Made by a program: the position numbers and the translations under genes. Below the pieces are notes generated by a model. That model was not told the origin of the DNA, searched no databases, and saw only the letters and a program-made list of their open reading frames with translations. A DNA stretch of 64,000 nt from Pseudomonadota bacterium. Its GTDB lineage: Bacteria; Pseudomonadota; Alphaproteobacteria; Acetobacterales; Acetobacteraceae. Within the stretch, counting starts at the first letter, position 1. Each line of letters starts with the position of its first letter. Positions 16,799-23,805 of this stretch are shown here, one piece after another. The stretch is from NCBI GenBank assembly GCA_018240635.1, contig JAFEFJ010000001.1:1-64000 (forward strand). The letters run 5' to 3'.

Positions 16799-16852
16799 GG
16801 AAGCTCCGATTCCTTCTCTTCAGATGTCGGGAAATTTCGTGTTGGCGAGGGA

Positions 16853-17266
16853 CTACCGCTTGATGAGTGCGGCCCTGGCCGCACGGTATTCAGCGTCGGT
16901 CATCTCCATCGCGGCCTTCTGGCGCGGCGCCTGTGCTGGCGGCGCATTTGACGGACTCGACGATGACGGCACCGGAAGGGAGAACAGCCAGGGCTTCGCC
17001 TTCTTCAGCTCCTGCATCAGAGATGCGCCACCTTCGATCTCGCCCCGGTCATTGATGCGGAGGTCCGGTGTCTCGATCAGCTTGATCCCGTCGAGATCGA
17101 CCATGCCGGCGCGCAGAGCCTCGGCCTTGAGTTCGGATCGGATCAAGCGTCCCTCCGCGTGCTTCTGCAGGTCCACGATCTGCCTTTCGAGCATCTCCGC
17201 ACGCTGCCGAAGCTCCGTCACGGCGACGGCCTGATCGTCGGGAGGCGTATCGGTTTGATTGGTCAT
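16853..17266 (-). CDS. Phage scaffolding-like protein
   Basis: A 137-residue protein starting MTNQTDTPPDDQAVAVTELR. Residues 15-45 are a predicted coiled coil (VTELRQRAEMLERQIVDLQK), followed by LIRSELKAEALRAGMVDLDGIKL, which is the usual phrase of gp20/scaffold-like proteins, and a basic tail (MTDAEYRAARAALIKR) that would bind the capsid subunit. It lies between portal and major capsid genes. The ATG overlaps the portal stop (TGATG at 17268-17264). The assignment is based on these traits; sequence similarity of scaffolds is always low. Confidence 0.65.
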   Translation of the reverse strand: MTNQTDTPPDDQAVAVTELRQRAEMLERQIVDLQKHAEGRLIRSELKAEALRAGMVDLDGIKLIETPDLRINDRGEIEGGASLMQELKKAKPWLFSLPVPSSSSPSNAPPAQAPRQKAAMEMTDAEYRAARAALIKR

Positions 17267-18687
17267 CACTGGCCTCCGCTATGGTTCATCTCTGAGTCGA
17301 TGCGGGCGATCTCGGCCGGGACGTCGGCGATATCGTAGGTATCGGCGATCGACTTCACGGCGGTCTCCCTGCTAATCTGGCCGGACTGCGCGAGCGTCGA
17401 GAGCGTCTGCGCATCCTTCTGCCGGTCATCCGCCGAGGGCGGATACCAACGTGGCCATTTCAGGGTGAGTCGTTCATCGCGCTGCAGCACAGGGGCTGGC
17501 CGGCCCATGACGACGAGCGGGTAGACAGCCGATGCGTCAAGTATCATCCGGGCAAGCTCCAACAGCGCGCATTCGCCGTAACTGATGCGGAGATTGTCGG
17601 CGAGCCAGATCAGTCCCTGGTTCAGTAGTTCCAGCGCTCGTCCCGACTGCGCGGCGGAAAGCCGGTCGGCGTTGCTGCGGTTGCCGTGCACGCTCTCAAG
17701 TGCGAACTCTCGCAGGGTGCGGACGTACTCAATGACGGCGGCGGAGGCGGTCCCGCCGATTTCGAGGAGTTTGGCATCGCCTTTTTCGCTGACCACGAGG
17801 GCATTTCCAGCGCCTTTGACGATTTCGGTATCGCTAGTTGCCGGTTCGCGTATCAGGAGAGTGGGATCGCTGCTGTATTTCAGCCCGCGGCCGGCCTGGC
17901 TGAGCTGGTAGTCGATCTCGATCTGCGTTTCGATCGCCGCACGGAAGGTGCAGGCGCCGTCGTCCGCACTGCCCGACGAGGATGGACCAGGCAGATTCCG
18001 TATCCAGACGATGGGAACAAAGCCCAGCTTGTGTTCGACGCTTCTGGCATTGTCGACAACCGGATCTCGCGGCTCGCCGACGGGGACCGGAATGAACCAG
18101 GTCTCCGACTTCGCATTCCAGGTCCGGGTAAACCAGTAGTCGACGGACCGATCTGCAATGTCCTCGTAGCCGGACGCAACGAGCACATCGCCGGACACCT
18201 TGTACCGCTCCGTCACCGAGGCGAGTGTGTCGGGCTGATCCGGATGCCATGACGGCGTCAGGTAGGTGGTGTCGAGAACGCTGACGAATATTCTGCCGCG
18301 CAAAACCCTCATCAGCAGCGCGACGGAGCCCACGGAACCGCGTATCGCGGCGTCCGTCATGACCTGGTTGAGGCGCGCCTCCCGCACGATGTCGGCCAGC
18401 GCCCCGCGGGTGACCTGATCGGCGCAATCGATCGTCGGGAAGTGGCCCTCGCTGAACAAGAGCGAGACGCTGTCCTCGACCACGACACGGCAGAGCGCAT
18501 AGCGCACCGAAGGCCGCCGCCGCCGGAGGGGGACATACTCTCCTCCCGCCCCGCGCTCTTCGTGGAACTGATACGGGAGCACATCGTAAAGCGTGCCGTC
18601 GAGAATGCGCTTGAGGATGTCGAGCGCACGCGTCCGCGGCGAATAGTCGCTATCGCGAGGGATGAGGTCGCAGATCGTCTCGAACAT
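17266..18687 (-). CDS. Phage portal protein
   Basis: A 473-residue portal. It starts MFETICDLIPRDSDYSPRTR, with a GGGA-type ribosome site just upstream; a longer frame to 18807 would run into the terminase gene and is less likely. Typical elements are LFSEGHFPTIDCADQVTRGALADIV near residue 85, RFVSVLDTTYLTPSWHPDQP-type wing strands near 145, the stretch HKLGFVPIVWIRNLPGP near 220, DYQLSQAGRGLKYSSDPTLLIR near 260, and the helical SVHGNRSNADRLSAAQSGRALELL near 330, where the portal clip and stem lie. It forms the dodecameric DNA gate of the head. Confidence 0.8.
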   Translation of the reverse strand: MFETICDLIPRDSDYSPRTRALDILKRILDGTLYDVLPYQFHEERGAGGEYVPLRRRRPSVRYALCRVVVEDSVSLLFSEGHFPTIDCADQVTRGALADIVREARLNQVMTDAAIRGSVGSVALLMRVLRGRIFVSVLDTTYLTPSWHPDQPDTLASVTERYKVSGDVLVASGYEDIADRSVDYWFTRTWNAKSETWFIPVPVGEPRDPVVDNARSVEHKLGFVPIVWIRNLPGPSSSGSADDGACTFRAAIETQIEIDYQLSQAGRGLKYSSDPTLLIREPATSDTEIVKGAGNALVVSEKGDAKLLEIGGTASAAVIEYVRTLREFALESVHGNRSNADRLSAAQSGRALELLNQGLIWLADNLRISYGECALLELARMILDASAVYPLVVMGRPAPVLQRDERLTLKWPRWYPPSADDRQKDAQTLSTLAQSGQISRETAVKSIADTYDIADVPAEIARIDSEMNHSGGQ

Positions 18688-18743
18688 TGTTTGTCCCGCA
18701 GGCGGATGGAACGCCGACGTGTCGACGCCGATCCGGTGTTTGG

Positions 18744-20093
18744 TCAGCGAGTCAGCAGATTCGTCGCCACGTAGCGTGACTCGGTGCGTGCACGCAGGAG
18801 ACGCCAAAACGCACGCGACAAGGCATCGACCTGGTCGTCCTTCCGGCCATGCGGAAACTCCCGCAGCTCCTCGAGGAAGTGTGCATTCCAGGCCGCCCGG
18901 ACGATGGACACGTTCCCGGCTTCAACCTGCGCTGCGACTGCTGACGCACGCAGCGATTTCTCGCCTGTTTCGAGGGTCGCTTCGGCGTGATGGCCCGCAA
19001 GTTTCCGGACAAACTGCGATGCGACGGACTTGCCGGCCGAGCCGGGGTCCTGCGGCAGGGAGATCAGGACGTCTCTGCCATCCGTCCTCGCCGTATCGAG
19101 CAACAGCTGCTCGACTTTATATGGAGAGGCGCGCACGCGAATCACATCGAGAACGATGAAGTGGCCATCGTTGGTGCGATGGAGCTTCAATCCCACCGTC
19201 CAGTCAGGATCGTTGTCTTCAGTCTTTGTCGTGGCCGCAAAGTCCCATGCCCGCACTGCTGATAGCGGCTCGACTGTCGGTGCTGATTCGATGATGTCGA
19301 TCACGGCGACCTTGAAGAGCGATCCTTCGAGCGGTCTTGGCGACTGCTGATAGAGGGCCCACCAGGCCCTTTCTCCTACCGCGAGGCGTCTGCGCAGCAG
19401 CGCCGTCGAGTCTTCCCATTCGGGCCAGAGCGCCGTTCCGACCGAGCGCCCGAGCGGATCCTCTTCTTCCGCAAGGGCGGGAAGGCGCAGTACGCGCCAG
19501 TCGGCATCGGACTGACCAAGGAGACGGCCTCCCAGATCTTCTTCGTGCCACCGCGTCATGATCAGGACGATACGGCCCCTCGGCGTGAGGCGCGTGATGA
19601 GGTCGAAGCGGAACCAGTCCCAGGTCTGGTTGCGGATATGGGCGCTGTCGGCCTCGTGCTGCGATTTGATCGGATCGTCGATCAGGATCAGATCGGCGCG
19701 GCGGCCGGTGACGGCGCCACGCAATCCCACTGCCGCATAGCGGCCTCCGAAAGAGGTCTGCCACCTCTCTCTCGAACGGTCGCCCGTGAGGACCGTCAGG
19801 CCGATGTCGTTTCCCTGTTCGTTGACCAAGTCCCTCGCGAGGCGGCTGAAATGCTCAGCGAGGTCCGCCGTATGCGAGGCGGCGATGATCGAGCTGCGCG
19901 GATGTATCGTCAGCCACCACGCGGGAAAGACCACCGAGGTGTAGGTCGACTTCGCCGAGCCCGGAGGCATGAGAACCATCAGCCTGTCGACCCGCCCTTT
20001 CGCGACGGCATCGAGTTCCCTGAGCAACAGCAGGTGATGCGCCATAGGCCCCTGTCCCGCCGGGGCGAGGGCACGCGCAGCCCAGTCCGCCAA
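18744..20093 (-). CDS. Phage terminase large subunit
   Basis: A 449-residue packaging ATPase-nuclease. The ATPase motifs are Walker A MPPGSAKST (residues 42-50), Walker B LILIDD (135-140) and the coupling motif MTRWHEEDLGGR (179-190). The nuclease domain has the expected acidic residues in WDFA (D284), QDPGSAGK (D349) and RKDDQVDA (D419, D420, D423). The start is a TTG; no ATG exists before residue 17. No small terminase gene is visible next to it. It is the first gene of the virion module, so the operon promoter should lie just to its right (20094-20443). Confidence 0.92.
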   Translation of the reverse strand: MADWAARALAPAGQGPMAHHLLLLRELDAVAKGRVDRLMVLMPPGSAKSTYTSVVFPAWWLTIHPRSSIIAASHTADLAEHFSRLARDLVNEQGNDIGLTVLTGDRSRERWQTSFGGRYAAVGLRGAVTGRRADLILIDDPIKSQHEADSAHIRNQTWDWFRFDLITRLTPRGRIVLIMTRWHEEDLGGRLLGQSDADWRVLRLPALAEEEDPLGRSVGTALWPEWEDSTALLRRRLAVGERAWWALYQQSPRPLEGSLFKVAVIDIIESAPTVEPLSAVRAWDFAATTKTEDNDPDWTVGLKLHRTNDGHFIVLDVIRVRASPYKVEQLLLDTARTDGRDVLISLPQDPGSAGKSVASQFVRKLAGHHAEATLETGEKSLRASAVAAQVEAGNVSIVRAAWNAHFLEELREFPHGRKDDQVDALSRAFWRLLRARTESRYVATNLLTR

Positions 20094-20443
20094 ATCGGTC
20101 CGGACCGAAAATCGGCTGCTGAAGGGGCTGGACAGGGTAAATGGCGCCTAGACGGAAAATCGGACGCGTCACACCGGCATGGCGCGGCCGATCCGCCATT
20201 TTAGGAGCGGCACCGATCATCCTGCCGCCACATTAAAAATCGGAGATCACTTAAGTAGATAAGGATCAGAGTCCGCTTGCGAGGCCCAGCGACCGGAGTG
20301 CCCCGGAAGGCTGGGGCATCGCTTGATCGTCCGCGCGATCCGGACATACCCGGCGGACACCAAGGTTGGCCCCGTCGAACCGGTGGGCCATCATATGCGA
20401 AAATCTACCCGAAACTGGGGCATGTGGGCAAGGGATTTTTTCA
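20094..20443. other. Non-coding region between phage module and lipoprotein gene
   Basis: I see no gene here. The region is richer in A and T than the surroundings (for example around 20231-20275). It holds three direct copies of AAAATCGG at 20107-20114, 20156-20163 and 20236-20243 (the last two preceded by A or GA), which could be an operator or late promoter element for the terminase operon. A Shine-Dalgarno-like AAGGGA just before 20444 belongs to the next gene. No att site, tRNA or integrase is visible. Confidence 0.6.
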
Positions 20444-20857
20444 TTGTTCCGGCAATCGATCCTATTGGCAGGTCTCGTCGCTCTTTCCGCATGTGCCGGC
20501 CAAGCTGCGGATATGATGCAGTCCGGAACGGTCGTAACCTTGGCGGGTCTGCGCGGCCGGTGGGCGGGTCCCGTCACGCCGCTGACGCAGGGATGCGGGT
20601 CCACCACAACCGGCCTCGCGACAATTGGCGGCGGGGAATTCTCCTTCGACCCGTTTCAGGGAACCACCGTCATCAAGGGACAGGTCAACGATGACGGGAA
20701 AATGACGGGTTCGATGACACGGACGCTGGGGTCGCAACCCGCGCTCTCGATCTCCTTCAGCGGCGCCCCGGCGAGCAACCCCCCGGGCGGTGAAACGATC
20801 GAAGGGAAGTTGGTCTCAGGCCGGTGCGAATGGTCCGTCAAGCTTCGGCGCGCTTAA
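20444..20857 (+). CDS. Small putative lipoprotein of unknown function
   Basis: A 137-residue protein with a TTG start (read as Met) preceded by AAGGGA at a good distance. Residues 1-17 form a lipoprotein signal (FRQSILLAGLVALSAC), with the lipobox L-S-A-C and acylated Cys at residue 17. The mature part has beta-like sequence, two further Cys (residues about 51 and 129), and phrases such as LRGRWAGPVTPL and TLGSQPALSISFSG. A longer frame starting at 20366 also exists but lacks a better start. I recognise no family; a cell-envelope role is inferred from the signal only. Confidence 0.6.
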   Translation: MFRQSILLAGLVALSACAGQAADMMQSGTVVTLAGLRGRWAGPVTPLTQGCGSTTTGLATIGGGEFSFDPFQGTTVIKGQVNDDGKMTGSMTRTLGSQPALSISFSGAPASNPPGGETIEGKLVSGRCEWSVKLRRA

Positions 20858-20879
20858 CAACCCCCGAAATTGACGGTTC

Positions 20880-20917
20880 CTAACGGTTTTCTCGCGGTAG
20901 CTAACGCAGAACTAACG
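20880..20917 (+). promoter_or_regulatory. Three direct CTAACG repeats upstream of response regulator-like gene
   Basis: CTAACG occurs at 20880-20885, 20901-20906 and 20912-20917, with start-to-start distances of 21 and 11 bases, two and one helical turns. The last two read CTAA-N7-CTAAC, close to but not equal to the CtrA consensus TTAA-N7-TTAAC. It may be a binding site for a regulator of the downstream gene (start 21027). No clear -35/-10 pair is seen. Confidence 0.35.
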
Positions 20918-21026
20918 CTGCGGCCGGTTCCCTCCAACAAGTTCCCCAAGCGAAAGTGATGGCAGCCGCTGCGGTGTCAGGCCCGCCCGGGCAACCGATC
21001 GCTGCGGCATCGATGAGGGGCATGCC

Positions 21027-21533
21027 ATGCATTATCGGACGCGCAACAAGGCCGCGGGGCAATTTTCGGAAACCGTCGAGGCGGCAATGCCGGAGCGGCG
21101 CGGCGCGAAGCGGCGGTCGCTGGACGCCCGGCGTCCGGTGGTGGCGGTGGTCGAGGACGGCGGGATCGTCTCGCAGGAATTCGGCATGGTCTGCGAGTTC
21201 TTCGATATCGCGGTGCATCCGATATCGACCTATGCCGATCTTGGAACGGTGCTGCCGACGCTCCGTCCGATGGCCGTGGTCTGCGAGGCGGAGGGCGCAG
21301 GACAGGATGGCTGCAACGTGATGAAGGCAGTCGCAGGATATGACCGCGCCCTGCCGGTGATGATTGTGACGGGGACGGATCCACTGCTGGCCGGGGCAAT
21401 CGATGCGGTCGGAGAGGTCTGGCAGCTCACCCAGGTAACCGCGCTCCCAGCGATCCCGAACGCCGCCGGCCTGGTCGATTTCCTGTTCCGCGCCGGCAGG
21501 CGGGCGCACTATGAACAGTTCACCCAGGCGTAG
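21027..21533 (+). CDS. Degenerate response regulator receiver-domain protein
   Basis: A 168-residue protein with a charged N-terminal arm (residues 1-35) and one receiver-like domain: the acidic pair is E43-D44 (VVAVVEDGG), a hydrophobic VIVTG strand holds T115, and the segment around LRPMAVVCEAEG (80-90) aligns with the third strand where the phospho-accepting Asp normally stands. Here that residue appears to be Glu87, and the conserved Lys of the fifth strand is not visible (TALPAIP). It therefore looks like a pseudo-receiver. No output domain and no kinase gene is adjacent. Function unknown. Confidence 0.6.
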   Translation: MHYRTRNKAAGQFSETVEAAMPERRGAKRRSLDARRPVVAVVEDGGIVSQEFGMVCEFFDIAVHPISTYADLGTVLPTLRPMAVVCEAEGAGQDGCNVMKAVAGYDRALPVMIVTGTDPLLAGAIDAVGEVWQLTQVTALPAIPNAAGLVDFLFRAGRRAHYEQFTQA

Positions 21534-21539
21534 AGACGG

Positions 21540-23012
21540 CTATCCGCTTCCCTTCGCCGTCCGGGAGATCGTGGCCGCATCCTGTCGCGCGGCACCGATC
21601 AGCGGGGGCAGATCCTCGGCGACCATGCCGATCCCCGCCATCGCAGCAGCGCGCCCATGCAGCCAGGCTGCCGCGCACGCCGCCGCCTCCGCAGGCAGGC
21701 CCTGCGCCAGGAGGCCGGCTATCAGGCCCGCCAGAACGTCGCCTGCGCCGGCCGTGGCCAGCCATGGCGGCGCAGAGGCGTTGATCGTGGCCCGCCCATC
21801 CGGCGCCGCGATCACCGTGTCGGCGCCCTTCAACAGCACCACCGCGCCGGTCCGGCGCGCCGCCCGACGCGCGGCGGCGACCCGGTCGTTGCCGATCGGC
21901 CCGAACACCCGCTCGAATTCCGCTGCATGGGGCGTGAGGACAGCCGCGCCAGCGAGCGCGTCCGGCGCGCCAGCGAAACAGGAGAGGCCGTCGGCATCCA
22001 CAACGACGCTTCGGCCCGCAGCCAGAAGATCGGGTAGCGTGGCCCGTGCAGCGGCAAGGCCGAGTCCGGGGCCGCATACCCAGACCTTCCGCCGCTTGTC
22101 CGCAAGCAATGTCGCGACCGTCTCCTCGGTGACGATCGCGCCGGCATCGCCGGAGCGGTAGACGGAAGCGCTTCCGCCGCAAGCCGCGATCGTCACCAAT
22201 CCGGCCCCCACCCGCCGTGCCGCCTGCGCCGCCAGCCGCGTCGCGCCAGTCATGACCGCGCCGCCAACAAGTGTGACAATCCCGCGGTCGAACTTGTGTC
22301 CCCCTTCGGCCGGTTCAGGCAATGCCCAGCGCGACGGATGATTGACCCATAGGCGCGGCGCGATCCGGTCGAGGACGGAAACGGGGAGCCCGATATCGGC
22401 AAGCACGAGTTCGCCGCACAACGCACGGCCCGGCATCAGAAGGTGCCCCGGTTTAAGGCGGAAGAACGTGACGGTCAGGTCTGTCCGCGGCGCGAAGCCG
22501 CGCACCTGACCGGTCTCCCCATCCAGCCCTGACGGGACGTCGATCGCGACGATCTTGCGGGCGGCCAGCAGCAGGTCCCGGGCGGCGCCATCAACGTCAC
22601 GTGTCAGGCCGGCGCCGAACACCGCGTCGACGACAAGCCCGGCCCGCGCCGCCGAGGCCGGCGCGAACGTCTCCATCGGCCCCGACCATCGGCGGGCGGC
22701 TCGCGCGGCATCCGTACCGTCGCGGCTGGGCGCCAGGGCCGCGATCGAGACGGACCAGCCGGCATTCTGCAGATGGCGCGCAACGACGTAGCCGTCGCCG
22801 CCGTTGTTGCCCGGGCCGCACGCGATCAATGTCGATTGCGGACGCAGCCGCGCGATGATGGCACGCGCCACCGCGCGGCCGGCATTTTCCATCAGGTCGC
22901 CGCCCGGCACGCCTGAGGCTGCCGCGAGCGCGTCCGCGGTCGCGGTTTCGGCGGGAGTCAGAAGTTCCGTCCGGCCGCGAAGCCCGGGCACGTCGTCCTG
23001 AACGACACGCAT
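21540..23012 (-). CDS. nnrE-nnrD (fused): Bifunctional NAD(P)H-hydrate epimerase / ADP-dependent dehydratase
   Basis: A 490-residue repair enzyme. The N-terminal half is the NnrE epimerase: the motif GPGNNGGDG lies at residues 66-74, preceded by LMENAGRAVARAI, and followed by AIDVPSGLDGETGQV. The C-terminal half is the NnrD dehydratase, with HKFDRGIVTLVGGAVMTGATRLAA, a VDADGLSCF stretch and the conserved TAGAGDVLAGLIAGL near residue 425. The pair converts damaged NAD(P)HX back to usable cofactor. The start ATG at 23012 is chosen over an upstream GTG at 23048. It converges on the regulator-like gene with a six-base gap. Confidence 0.9.
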   Translation of the reverse strand: MRVVQDDVPGLRGRTELLTPAETATADALAAASGVPGGDLMENAGRAVARAIIARLRPQSTLIACGPGNNGGDGYVVARHLQNAGWSVSIAALAPSRDGTDAARAARRWSGPMETFAPASAARAGLVVDAVFGAGLTRDVDGAARDLLLAARKIVAIDVPSGLDGETGQVRGFAPRTDLTVTFFRLKPGHLLMPGRALCGELVLADIGLPVSVLDRIAPRLWVNHPSRWALPEPAEGGHKFDRGIVTLVGGAVMTGATRLAAQAARRVGAGLVTIAACGGSASVYRSGDAGAIVTEETVATLLADKRRKVWVCGPGLGLAAARATLPDLLAAGRSVVVDADGLSCFAGAPDALAGAAVLTPHAAEFERVFGPIGNDRVAAARRAARRTGAVVLLKGADTVIAAPDGRATINASAPPWLATAGAGDVLAGLIAGLLAQGLPAEAAACAAAWLHGRAAAMAGIGMVAEDLPPLIGAARQDAATISRTAKGSG

Positions 23013-23147
23013 GGCTACAGTCTGGCACCGACCGCAAGTGCTTGCCACGGTGCATCGAGGCGGCGCGGTCCCGGCGGCTACGCGACCGGACCCGCGACTC
23101 GTGCAGCCGCGGTATCAGCCCATCTCGGGACCGAGGAGGCTCGGCAC

Positions 23148-23789
23148 GTGACGCTTGTCATCGCAGTTGCACAGCAGAAGGGCGGTGCGGGGAAGACCAC
23201 GCTGGCGGCGAACCTTGCCGCGGCCTTCGCGGCCAGCGGACGAGTTGCCCTGATCGACATAGATCCTCAGCGCAGCCTCGCTCGCTGGCATGCAATCCGC
23301 GCGGCGCGCGCCGCGCCCGCGCGGTCGATCACGCTATCGGATGTCGCGGGCTGGCGCATTCCCGCGGCGCTGGACCGGCTGCGCGCCGACCATGCCGTCG
23401 TTCTGATCGACAGTCCGCCGCAGATCGACACCGATGCACGGCTTGCCATACGCGCCGCCGATCTGGTGCTGGTACCGGTTCAGCCAAGTCATCCGGACAT
23501 CTGGGCCGCGGAGGGCACGTTGCATCTGGCGGAGGCGGAGAAGCGTCAGGCAATACTCATACTCAACCGTGCGCCAAGCGCATCGCGGCTCCGCGATGCC
23601 GTCGAATCCGACATTGCGCGGCAGGGTTTGCCGATGCTCCGGCAAGCTCTTGGCAACAGAACCGCGTTCGCGGCGGCGTTCGCGGAAGGGCTTGGGGTGA
23701 CGGAGGCCTCGGCACGCAGCACGGCCGCACAGGAGATGCACGCGCTGCACGCGGAGATCAAAGCTTTGGCGGAAAAGCTCGGACGCTGA
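23148..23789 (+). CDS. ParA-family ATPase (orphan)
   Basis: A 213-residue P-loop ATPase starting with GTG, 8 bases after the ribosome site GAGGAGGC. The deviant Walker A KGGAGKTT lies at residues 11-18, LIDIDPQRS at about 35-43 and VLIDSPPQIDT near 85. These are ParA/MinD-type features; size suits single-domain ParA proteins without an N-terminal DNA-binding helix. No parB or parS-like gene is adjacent, so it is not part of a plasmid-type partition locus visible here. It could position a protein complex or a replicon. It is divergent from nnrED. Confidence 0.8.
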   Translation: MTLVIAVAQQKGGAGKTTLAANLAAAFAASGRVALIDIDPQRSLARWHAIRAARAAPARSITLSDVAGWRIPAALDRLRADHAVVLIDSPPQIDTDARLAIRAADLVLVPVQPSHPDIWAAEGTLHLAEAEKRQAILILNRAPSASRLRDAVESDIARQGLPMLRQALGNRTAFAAAFAEGLGVTEASARSTAAQEMHALHAEIKALAEKLGR

Positions 23790-23805
23790 ACAGGCCGCGC
23801 ATGCG

